Below, piece by piece: positions 1 through 5,043 of a stretch of 12,953 nucleotides of DNA (within the stretch, counting starts at the first letter, position 1; each line of letters opens with the position of its first letter). The translations under genes were made by a program, and so were the position numbers. The DNA is taken from assembly GCA_964483545.1 (NCBI GenBank), contig CAZACC010000063.1, positions 1 through 12,953 on the forward strand. Direction: 5' to 3'. Under the pieces are notes generated by a model. The model had not been told where the DNA came from and ran no database searches. It saw only the letters and a list, made by a program, of their open reading frames with translations. The stretch is from JAAYYM01 sp964483545 (lineage in GTDB: Bacteria > Bacillota > Clostridia > Lachnospirales > Lachnospiraceae).

Positions 1-211
1 TGTTGATGATACCAACCTTGATCATTGCGCCTGCATCTGCTGCGGGTGCTGCTTCTTCTGCAGGAGCTTCCTCCGCTGCAGGTGCTTCCTCTGCTGCGGG
101 TGCTTCTACTGCTGCTGGTTCTGCTGCAGGTGCTGCTTCTTGAGCGCCGCAAGCTGTTAATCCGAGTACCATTGTTGTTGCCATAATAACTGCCAAAAAT
201 TTCTTTTTCAT
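1..211 (-). CDS. Sugar ABC transporter substrate-binding lipoprotein, N-terminal part (cut by window edge)
   Basis: Only the first 70 residues are in the window. The start ATG at 211 is preceded by a strong Shine-Dalgarno sequence (TTAGGAGGGA, 221-230). The protein begins with a lipoprotein signal: MKKK, a hydrophobic core, and a lipobox LGLTAC with Cys21 as the expected lipidated residue. Residues 22-62 are a low-complexity linker of Ala, Glu and Pro with repeats of EAPAAE. Then comes IKVGIIN, which resembles the first beta strand of type I periplasmic binding proteins of the ribose/galactose class. I infer an extracytoplasmic sugar-binding component of an ABC importer, anchored in the membrane by its lipid; the ligand cannot be read from this fragment. 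The neighbouring YesN/AraC response regulator fits a carbohydrate-uptake locus. The signal peptide and linker are seen directly; the substrate class is inference from very little mature sequence. Confidence 0.75.
   Translation of the reverse strand, partial: MKKKFLAVIMATTMVLGLTACGAQEAAPAAEPAAVEAPAAEEAPAAEEAPAEEAAPAADAGAMIKVGIIN
28..150 (-). repeat. Low-complexity Ala/Pro/Glu-coding repeat in the lipoprotein linker
   Basis: Imperfect tandem GC-rich units (GCAGGTGCTTCCTC-like on the plus strand) encode the EAPAAE repeats between the lipidated cysteine and the folded domain. Such linkers hold the binding domain away from the membrane. The repeats could vary in length by slippage. Confidence 0.6.
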
Positions 212-242
212 AACTCTGATTCCCTCCTAAATATGTTGTCTG

Positions 243-262
243 TCAAAGGACCATTCCTTTGA
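243..262. repeat. Inverted repeat in the leader of the sugar-binding lipoprotein gene
   Basis: Perfect 7-bp arms TCAAAGG (243-249) and CCTTTGA (256-262) surround a 6-nt centre. The repeat overlaps the predicted transcription start of the weak promoter at 265-293 and lies upstream of the ribosome binding site. It could be a repressor operator or a leader hairpin; the sequence alone does not decide. Confidence 0.45.
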
Positions 263-264
263 TG

Positions 265-293
265 ATGTTATCTTACATCGCATTTCGCAACAA
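265..293 (-). promoter_or_regulatory. Candidate promoter for the sugar-binding lipoprotein gene (weak match)
   Basis: On the minus strand, TTGTTG (288-293) is followed after 17 bp by TAACAT (265-270). Both boxes are poor sigma-A matches, as expected for a promoter that needs an activator. It is the best-spaced pair I see in the 167-bp gap between the regulator and the lipoprotein. The gap has no terminator-like hairpin after the regulator, so readthrough from the regulator gene is also possible. Confidence 0.3.
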
Positions 294-322
294 ATCCATT
301 CAGATAACTCATTGATTGTTTC

Positions 323-361
323 ATTTTTCTATTTGGATTGAAAAAGAGTTGATTTTTCTAT
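323..361. repeat. 10-bp direct repeat, possible response-regulator binding site
   Basis: ATTTTTCTAT occurs at 323-332 and again at 352-361, 29 bp start to start. Both copies lie upstream of the candidate -35 box of the lipoprotein gene. Paired direct repeats upstream of a weak promoter are typical of AraC-family targets, though spacing in that family is often nearer 21 bp. The AT-rich sequence makes chance repeats easier, so this is tentative. Confidence 0.3.
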
Positions 362-378
362 GATATCAGTTTATTTTT

Positions 379-1983
379 TTATTTGCCCTCACGATATTGC
401 GTCGGAGTCATGCCTTGTGTTTTTTTAAACAGGTATGAAAAATAATGTGGATCCTTGTATCCGACCTCCGAACAGATGATACTACTTCTCTTACCTGTAC
501 AGCGCAGGAGCTCTTTCGCCTTATTCATCCTGAAATCTGTCAAGTATTTGATAAATGTCTGACCTGTTTGCTGACTAAAAATCATGCTCAGATGATTCGG
601 TGAAAAATTCACATGAGAAGCAAGCAAGTTCAAGGACAGATCTTCATCCGCATAATTCTTATTTATATACTGCATCACCTCATCGACGATGTCCCCATAT
701 CGATTGCTGGCTGATTTTTCTCGCAGATCCAATGCTTTTTCGATAATCCTTTCGATATATCTCATGGTTCCCTCCGAGCTCTGCATAGCTCCAGAAGCAA
801 TATCAAACGGTTCGATCTCTTCCTTTGAAAATAGCAGACTCTCAGCAAACTCAGCGACACAGAAATAAGTATCCATCGCAAGATACTGTCTAAACATATT
901 GGATTCTAGTGCATTCTTACCAAAATCCTTGAAAAATTCCTCTACAAAATATTTTGTTTCCGCAGGCTCTCCAAGCTTCAGGAAATCCAACACCTTATGC
1001 CTGTCCATCTGCTTCGGATCCACACTGCTGATATCAAAATCCTTGTTCTCTGGAGTGCTGCCCTGCTCTAGCTCTACATAATGGATGACCATGCTCTCTC
1101 TGACCAAGTATCGATGTGCGAATGCATGACTGGCTTTCTCAAAGGATACTGGCAACTCTGTCAGACGGTTTACTGGCACGCCGATTCCCCCAAAGTAGCG
1201 GACATGACTATACTGTATCAGGATATCCTTCATCCTGTTCAGATAGTCATGCTGTATCTGCTCCAGTTCCTCTGCTGAGTCAGCCTTGAACAGCAACGCC
1301 TTTCCCTCCAGATTCCTGTCAAACATCAAAATATGTGTTTCATCATCGATTTCATTGAGCTTTTGTTCTATCTCGATCAGACTATTGGAGTACTCCTCCT
1401 GCGCATGATTCATCGACTGTGTCATGATCAGGACGATGTTATAGTACATAGAGGACAGATCAATACGCAGTCTGCCTGCCAGATCCAGCAGTTCTGGTAC
1501 TGTTCTGGAGCCAGTCACCAGATACTGAAACAGATTCTTTCGTTCCTGCAAGAAATTCTCCTGCATTTCCTTTTGATACTGTTCACTGATTTCCCGTTCT
1601 CTACGTTTTTCTTCGATCTTCTCTGCCAATGCCTCAACTTCCTCGAGCAGTTCATTTCCACTGATTGGCTTAGTCAGGTATTCCGCTACACCGATTTTAA
1701 TTCCCTCTTTGGCATACTTGAAGTCCTCATATCCTGATAGGATGATGATTTCCATCCATGGAAATTCCTTTTTGATCAGTCTGCTCAGTTCCAGCCCGTC
1801 CATAAACGGCATCTTGATATCCGTGATCACGATGTCAGGTTTCAGCTTCTGGATCATCGGCAGTGCCAGCTCTCCGTCACTTGCCTCTCCGCAGAAATCG
1901 TAGCCGTTTGCACTCCAGTCTATATTTTTCTTGATACCTTCTCTGACAACAAATTCATCTTCTACTAAAAAAATCTTTAACAT
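379..1983 (-). CDS. Response regulator, YesN/AraC type (receiver plus AraC HTH)
   Basis: The 534-residue protein has an N-terminal receiver domain (about 1-120). It carries the acidic pair E8/D9, the phospho-acceptor D55 in the context DIVITDIKMP, S83 and K105 in the context YLTKP. A charged, probably coiled-coil linker follows (about 112-150), then a poorly conserved middle region. At the C terminus (about 432-534) is an AraC-type DNA-binding domain with two helix-turn-helix units, the first around LLASHVNFSPNHLSMIFS and the second around ICSEVGYKDPHYFSYLFKK. The start at 1983 follows ACAGGAAATAGAT, a modest ribosome binding site. Family knowledge: such cytoplasmic regulators are phosphorylated by a membrane sensor kinase and activate carbohydrate uptake or utilisation genes. 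The lipoprotein gene downstream on the same strand is the likely target. No kinase gene lies on its upstream side, where the unrelated FliD-like gene ends in a terminator; a partner kinase could lie beyond the left edge. Confidence 0.9.
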   Translation of the reverse strand: MLKIFLVEDEFVVREGIKKNIDWSANGYDFCGEASDGELALPMIQKLKPDIVITDIKMPFMDGLELSRLIKKEFPWMEIIILSGYEDFKYAKEGIKIGVAEYLTKPISGNELLEEVEALAEKIEEKRREREISEQYQKEMQENFLQERKNLFQYLVTGSRTVPELLDLAGRLRIDLSSMYYNIVLIMTQSMNHAQEEYSNSLIEIEQKLNEIDDETHILMFDRNLEGKALLFKADSAEELEQIQHDYLNRMKDILIQYSHVRYFGGIGVPVNRLTELPVSFEKASHAFAHRYLVRESMVIHYVELEQGSTPENKDFDISSVDPKQMDRHKVLDFLKLGEPAETKYFVEEFFKDFGKNALESNMFRQYLAMDTYFCVAEFAESLLFSKEEIEPFDIASGAMQSSEGTMRYIERIIEKALDLREKSASNRYGDIVDEVMQYINKNYADEDLSLNLLASHVNFSPNHLSMIFSQQTGQTFIKYLTDFRMNKAKELLRCTGKRSSIICSEVGYKDPHYFSYLFKKTQGMTPTQYREGK

Positions 1984-2013
1984 ATCTATTTCCTGTCCTT
2001 TCAGCTAATTCTA

Positions 2014-2043
2014 ATTGTAACATTCTCTTACCGCAGTAGACAA
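2014..2043 (-). promoter_or_regulatory. Candidate promoter of the response regulator gene
   Basis: Minus-strand TTGTCT (2038-2043), an 18-bp spacer and TACAAT (2014-2019), 31 bp before the start codon. The upstream gene ends in an intrinsic terminator at 2091-2123, so the regulator needs its own promoter here. ACCATA occurs three times just upstream (2056-2061, 2062-2067, 2076-2081). Confidence 0.45.
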
Positions 2044-2090
2044 GTAATTATTATCACCATAACCATAAAAATATGACCATAGAAATACAC

Positions 2091-2123
2091 AAAAAAACAC
2101 CCCAGCTTCTTTCAAAGCTGGGG
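2091..2123 (-). terminator. Intrinsic terminator after the FliD-like gene
   Basis: A perfect 9-bp stem, CCCCAGCTT (2100-2108) and AAGCTGGGG (2115-2123), has a 6-nt loop. On the minus strand it is followed by TG and then seven T (2091-2097). It sits 22 bp after the stop codon of the FliD-like gene. Confidence 0.9.
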
Positions 2124-2145
2124 CTGTATGTTTGATACTCATAAA

Positions 2146-2919
2146 TCAGATAGCTCCGTCGTAATTCCTTCCGATACTTGCAGAATATGAATATGCTCCT
2201 GTTGATGTATATGTATTTAGTTTCTGGATTTCATTCGTTGCCGTACTATTAATCATGGAGGCTGTAGAAGATACATTGTATGCATAGGATCCAACACCAT
2301 TGAACAGTGCTTTCATGTCATTCATACTTGCTGCCTTTAATGTCTTTTCGTCTACAGTCAGCTTGTTGTCCTCTCCGATGGATACGCCGACCTGACTCAG
2401 CAGATTTACATTTTTCTTTGTCCCGTTCGTGATCGCCAGTGTCTTGCGCAATATAGAGTTCGAATCTGAATCTCCTGCAGAACTGATTAGATTATTATAA
2501 CTATCCGCAAAGCCCTTGACCGCTTTATAGATAGCGTCATAATCATAGTTTGTCTTTGTATTACCATTCTCATCCTTCATTTCCTTCTTATGAAAGACTG
2601 AATTGGAACCAGTTGCAATCAGTGCATCCGCAGATGACTTGAGTGCTTTTGCATCTGTGCTGATTGCTGTATTGCTCTTTGCACTTTCCTTAATCTCATC
2701 TGCAGTCTTTGCGTTGTTAGATGTTTTTGAAGGATTGTTTTTCGTATAATAAGCCTTTAGCAATTTTGAGTAGCTGCCATTTTTAATGCTTGCATAGTCG
2801 CTCAAATAGAGGGAAGAATCTGTCGATGATGTACTGTTACTACTACTTGTCGACGAAGATAAACCTGAAAACAACGAGCTATAATCCATCGTTGATGTTA
2901 AACCTGATATTCCTGCCAT
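2146..2919 (-). CDS. FliD C-terminal-domain-like serine-rich protein, not in a flagellar cluster
   Basis: I place the start at the ATG at 2919 (257 residues) because AAAGGAG (2927-2933) lies 7 nt before it; an ATG ten codons upstream has no such site. The N terminus begins MAGISGLTSTMDYSSLFSGL and is followed by a Ser/Thr-rich, probably disordered stretch (about 18-40). Then comes DYASIKNGSYSKLLKAYY (41-58). Residues about 125-235 resemble the C-terminal part of the flagellar cap protein FliD: a helix with FADSYNNLI (137-145), then VGVSIGEDNKLTVDEKTLKAA (178-198) and DMKALFNG (201-208). It has no signal peptide or membrane segment. It is much shorter than true FliD (usually over 400 residues), and no flagellar gene is nearby, so a cap role is doubtful. 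It could be a surface or secreted protein that borrowed the fold. It is a single-gene unit with its own promoter and terminator. Confidence 0.7.
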   Translation of the reverse strand: MAGISGLTSTMDYSSLFSGLSSSTSSSNSTSSTDSSLYLSDYASIKNGSYSKLLKAYYTKNNPSKTSNNAKTADEIKESAKSNTAISTDAKALKSSADALIATGSNSVFHKKEMKDENGNTKTNYDYDAIYKAVKGFADSYNNLISSAGDSDSNSILRKTLAITNGTKKNVNLLSQVGVSIGEDNKLTVDEKTLKAASMNDMKALFNGVGSYAYNVSSTASMINSTATNEIQKLNTYTSTGAYSYSASIGRNYDGAI

Positions 2920-2983
2920 ATAATCACTCCTTTGATAAGACGGCGGCATCCATGCCTTGTTTCAATATCATTCCTGTTCTTAT

Positions 2984-3012
2984 ATTTTACTACATTTCAG
3001 CCTTTTTTACAA
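2984..3012 (-). promoter_or_regulatory. Promoter of the FliD-like gene
   Basis: Minus-strand TTGTAA (3007-3012), a 17-bp spacer and TAAAAT (2984-2989). It is sigma-A-like; I looked for a flagellar sigma-28 type promoter (TAAA with GCCGATAA) and did not find one. The expected start site is near 2977, giving a leader of about 58 nt. Confidence 0.55.
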
Positions 3013-3029
3013 TACATCCGCACCAAAAT

Positions 3030-3062
3030 CTGTTACGAACTGTTACGACAACGTAACAGTTC
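3030..3062. promoter_or_regulatory. Palindromic operator-like site with an extra tandem half-site
   Basis: Perfect 11-bp arms GAACTGTTACG (3037-3047) and CGTAACAGTTC (3052-3062) surround ACAA. A further direct copy of the half-site, CTGTTACGA, lies at 3030-3038, exactly 10 bp (one helical turn) from the copy at 3040-3048. The site ends 18 bp upstream of the -35 box of the FliD-like gene. There is no T-run on either side, so it is not a terminator. A transcription activator or repressor site is the best reading. Confidence 0.55.
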
Positions 3063-3075
3063 AGGTAGGTATCAA

Positions 3076-3117
3076 AAAAACATGTCGGAATGTGCTTGCC
3101 GTTTCTAACATGTTTTT
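3076..3117. repeat. AT-rich inverted repeat (ACATGT arms)
   Basis: Arms AAAAACATGT (3076-3085) and ACATGTTTTT (3108-3117) have a 22-nt loop. The flanking A-run and T-run give it the look of a weak bidirectional terminator, but the stem has little GC. It marks the border between the FliD-like promoter region and the gene-poor stretch that follows. Confidence 0.35.
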
Positions 3118-3626
3118 GGACAAGCGAAGCCTTTGATGCGAATCAAAATTCCAAAATGGAGCTATTCAGATACCGGTGAACCTGATTTTGGACAATACCA
3201 TGTGGATTATGTTGATTCAGTTTCCAAAATAGTGAGGCAATTCCATTTCTTTGGAATTTATGCCTGCATTGAGAGCTTACATTGTCCAATCCATGCCCAC
3301 ATGACATTGATACCTGTTATTTTGGAATTGTTAGTACTAATGGAGCAAGCTTCTTGTCCACAATCTATTCTGACAAAATGATTGAGCCATATAGAATTCT
3401 TCAATCTGATACCATTGTCCACGTATGCAAGGAATGCAAGGATGTTACTTTATGCTCTAATAAATCAGCATGTTTTTTGATGCTATCTGAACTGTTACAC
3501 GACAACCTTTCAAAAATAAATTCCACCGCACGCACTTCAATAAAGACAAGATCTGTATATTATATATCGACTGATTACTCATATTCTTTAGAAATATTTT
3601 CACTTGTTAACTTGTTTATAAACTAA
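3109..3626 (+). pseudogene. Gene-poor stretch with two overlapping frames, possibly a frameshifted unknown gene
   Basis: No intact gene is convincing between the FliD-like gene and the tRNA. One plus-strand frame is open from 3109 to 3381 and includes IKIPKWSYSDTGEPDFGQYH. A second frame is open from 3273 to the TAA at 3624-3626 and includes DTCYFGIVSTNGASFLSTIY and a cysteine pair, VCKECKD. Neither has a good ribosome binding site; the only starts that use most of each frame are TTG codons at 3133 and 3282. Joined by one frameshift near 3280-3300, they would give about 170 residues. I do not recognise the product. About 118 stop-free codons in AT-rich DNA are more than expected by chance, which is why I list it. 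It could equally be non-coding. A 6-bp hairpin with a GCGA loop (3132-3147) lies near its start. Confidence 0.3.
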
Positions 3627-3649
3627 GAACCCGGTAATATACCGGGTTC
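3627..3649 (-). terminator. Terminator hairpin after tRNA-Leu(CAG)
   Basis: Perfect 10-bp arms GAACCCGGTA (3627-3636) and TACCGGGTTC (3640-3649) with a 3-nt loop. It lies 10 bp past the 3' end of the tRNA. On the minus strand the next bases are TTAGTTTATAAAC, an imperfect U-tract. It also starts directly after the TAA of the doubtful plus-strand frame, so it may work in both directions. Confidence 0.7.
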
Positions 3650-3659
3650 ATTTGCTTGC

Positions 3660-3743
3660 TGCAGGAAAAGGGACTTGAACCCTCACAGTATTGCTACCAC
3701 AGGCACCTGAAGCCTGCGCGTCTGCCAATTCCGCCATTCCTGC
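3660..3743 (-). tRNA. tRNA-Leu (anticodon CAG, reads CUG)
   Basis: The 84-nt cloverleaf is complete. The acceptor stem is GCAGGAA with TTCCTGC and discriminator A. The D arm has a GCG/CGC stem. The anticodon stem CAGGC/GCCTG encloses the loop TTCAGGT, which gives CAG. The long variable arm GTA-GCAA-TAC is typical of class II tRNAs, and the T arm is GAGGG-TTCAAGT-CCCTT. The 3' CCA is not encoded. Confidence 0.97.
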
Positions 3744-3772
3744 ATTTGCGTTTTTTGAGTCACGCAAAATTT

Positions 3773-3801
3773 ATTGTATATGGTTTTAATACAATTGTCA
3801 A
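3773..3801 (-). promoter_or_regulatory. Strong promoter of tRNA-Leu(CAG)
   Basis: Minus-strand consensus TTGACA (3796-3801), a 17-bp spacer and TACAAT (3773-3778), about 30 bp upstream of the tRNA. The near-perfect match suits a stable-RNA gene. Confidence 0.85.
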
Positions 3802-3868
3802 GATTCTGTTGGATTAATTTTTTGATTTGATTTATTTTTTGGTAAACTTTCAACTAAAAAAGAAGAGA

Positions 3869-3897
3869 ATGACAGAAATGGAGATGAATGTTATAAT
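3869..3897 (+). promoter_or_regulatory. Promoter of the DUF975 gene
   Basis: ATGACA (3869-3874), a 17-bp spacer and a perfect TATAAT (3892-3897). The leader to the start codon at 3948 is about 45 nt. It is divergent from the tRNA-Leu(CAG) promoter about 70 bp away. Confidence 0.75.
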
Positions 3898-3947
3898 ATG
3901 ATACACAATATCAGTTGTACAATAAAAAAAGAAAAGAGGGCATGATT

Positions 3948-4718
3948 ATGTGGAATAGACAATTACTCAAGACAAATGCAAAGGCTGCATTATCACGTAA
4001 CTATTGGCCAGCCGTAGCAGTTAGCTTTATTATTACTCTTTTAAGTGGCGGCGTTGGGGCAGCTGGCTCCAGCTACTCAAACACTGCTCAATCAGGTGAA
4101 TCCTTTCAGGATATTTTTGCATGGGAGAACAGTGGTATCAATATTGCTGTAATGATTACAATCATAATCGCATTAGTAACGGCAATAGTGATTGGAACAT
4201 TGATTGGCGCAGTATTTCAGATTTTTTTAGTAAATGTACTAAGAGTTGGTTCTGAAAGGTTCTTTGTTATAGGTGGATCATATGAAAATCAACCCAAGGT
4301 AAGCTTACTTGGCTATGGATTCAAGGATGGAAAATATTTGAATATTGTGAAGACAATATTCTTGAAAGATCTATTCCAATGGTTATGGTCTTTATTATTT
4401 ATAATTCCTGGCATCATCAAGGGTTATGAATATCGTATGATTCCGTACTTGCTGGCAGAAAATCCAGAGATGGATTATAAGACTGCGTTTGCACTTAGTA
4501 AAAAAATGATGACAGGCGAAAAATGGAATGCATTTGTACTGGATTTATCCTTTATTGGCTGGATGCTTCTGAGTATTTGCACCTGTACAATCCTTGCTAT
4601 CTTCTATGTAAATCCATACATCAATATGACAAATGCTCAGCTCTATTTAGCTCTGCGTCAGAGACTTTCAGAGGAAGGTTCGCTCGCACAGTATGGTCTG
4701 AACGGATTTGTGGACTGA
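3948..4718 (+). CDS. DUF975-family integral membrane protein
   Basis: I choose the second of two close ATG codons (3948, 256 residues) because AAGAGGG (3934-3940) is 7 nt before it; the ATG at 3942 is too close. The N terminus MWNRQLLKTNAKAAL and the stretch FIIPGIIKGYEYRMIPYLLA (151-170) followed by ENPEMDYKTAFALSKKMMTG are hallmarks of DUF975 proteins. Membrane segments are likely at about 20-40, 65-97, 140-157 and 197-222. The function of this family is not established; members are small multi-pass proteins common in Firmicutes. The gene is monocistronic between two tRNA-Leu genes. I see no clear terminator after it: the next 90 bp are purine-rich and unstructured, so transcription may run into the tRNA-Leu(AAG) unit. 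Confidence 0.9.
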   Translation: MWNRQLLKTNAKAALSRNYWPAVAVSFIITLLSGGVGAAGSSYSNTAQSGESFQDIFAWENSGINIAVMITIIIALVTAIVIGTLIGAVFQIFLVNVLRVGSERFFVIGGSYENQPKVSLLGYGFKDGKYLNIVKTIFLKDLFQWLWSLLFIIPGIIKGYEYRMIPYLLAENPEMDYKTAFALSKKMMTGEKWNAFVLDLSFIGWMLLSICTCTILAIFYVNPYINMTNAQLYLALRQRLSEEGSLAQYGLNGFVD

Positions 4719-4812
4719 AATTTTTAAGAATGAGCAACAAAGATGGATTAACAAAGAACAAAGAACGAAGAAAAAAGAATTAAGAAAATTTAAGAAAAAA
4801 TTTATTTTATGA

Positions 4813-4841
4813 TTGATTTTTACAACGTAAGATGTTATTAT
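4813..4841 (+). promoter_or_regulatory. Promoter of tRNA-Leu(AAG)
   Basis: TTGATT (4813-4818), a 17-bp spacer and TATTAT (4836-4841), giving a leader of about 40 nt before the tRNA. TATACT at 4839-4844 is an alternative -10 with a poorer spacing of 20 bp. Confidence 0.6.
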
Positions 4842-4888
4842 ACTCTAGTCGCTGATGTTGCGCTCTTTGGCGTAATGTCGGTGTATAT

Positions 4889-4972
4889 GCGGAAGTGCTG
4901 GAACTGGCAGACAGGCTAGACTAAGGATCTAGTGTTGGCAACGACGTGAGGGTTCAAGTCCCTTCTTCCGCA
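4889..4972 (+). tRNA. tRNA-Leu (anticodon AAG, reads CUU)
   Basis: The 84-nt class II cloverleaf has acceptor stem GCGGAAG with CTTCCGC and discriminator A, and a D stem CTG/CAG. The anticodon stem CTAGA/TCTAG encloses the loop CTAAGGA, which gives AAG. The long variable arm is GTTG-GCAA-CGAC, and the T arm is GAGGG-TTCAAGT-CCCTT. CCA is not encoded. Adenine at position 34 implies editing to inosine, which is uncommon in bacteria outside tRNA-Arg. A 19-nt stretch around the T arm is identical to that of the tRNA-Leu(CAG) gene on the other strand. Confidence 0.97.
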
Positions 4973-4983
4973 GTGAGAGTATA

Positions 4984-5012
4984 AAAAAGAACCCATAACT
5001 GGGTTTTTTTTA
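4984..5012. terminator. Bidirectional terminator between tRNA-Leu(AAG) and the YYY membrane protein gene
   Basis: The stem AACCCA (4990-4995) and TGGGTT (5000-5005) with loop TAAC has T8 after it on the plus strand (5004-5011). On the minus strand it has C and then six T (4983-4988). It can end both the tRNA transcript and the convergent helicase-YYY operon, whose last stop codon is at 5044. Confidence 0.85.
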
Positions 5013-5043
5013 TGTCGCAAATTTGCTTGTGTGGCAAACACGA

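Noticed and set aside
28..150. Possible CRISPR-like or minisatellite array at the left edge
   Set aside because: The repeats are in frame and encode the Ala/Glu/Pro linker of a lipoprotein; there are no spacers.
361..368. 8-bp palindrome TGATATCA downstream of the response regulator
   Set aside because: Short, AT-rich and without repeats nearby; too likely by chance to call a site.
1333..1737. 134-codon plus-strand frame inside the response regulator
   Set aside because: It lies antisense to a well-supported receiver-domain gene and has no start signals.
2920..3062. Flagellar sigma-28 promoter for the FliD-like gene
   Set aside because: No TAAA with a properly spaced GCCGATAA-like box was found; a sigma-A-type pair fits better.
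3627..3743. Attachment site of an integrative element at the tRNA-Leu(CAG) 3' end
   Set aside because: No second copy of the tRNA 3' end and no integrase gene is seen in the window; the tRNA's own terminator directly follows.
4730..4783. 17-codon basic peptide after the DUF975 gene
   Set aside because: There is no ribosome binding site; the lysine-rich composition only reflects the purine-rich DNA.
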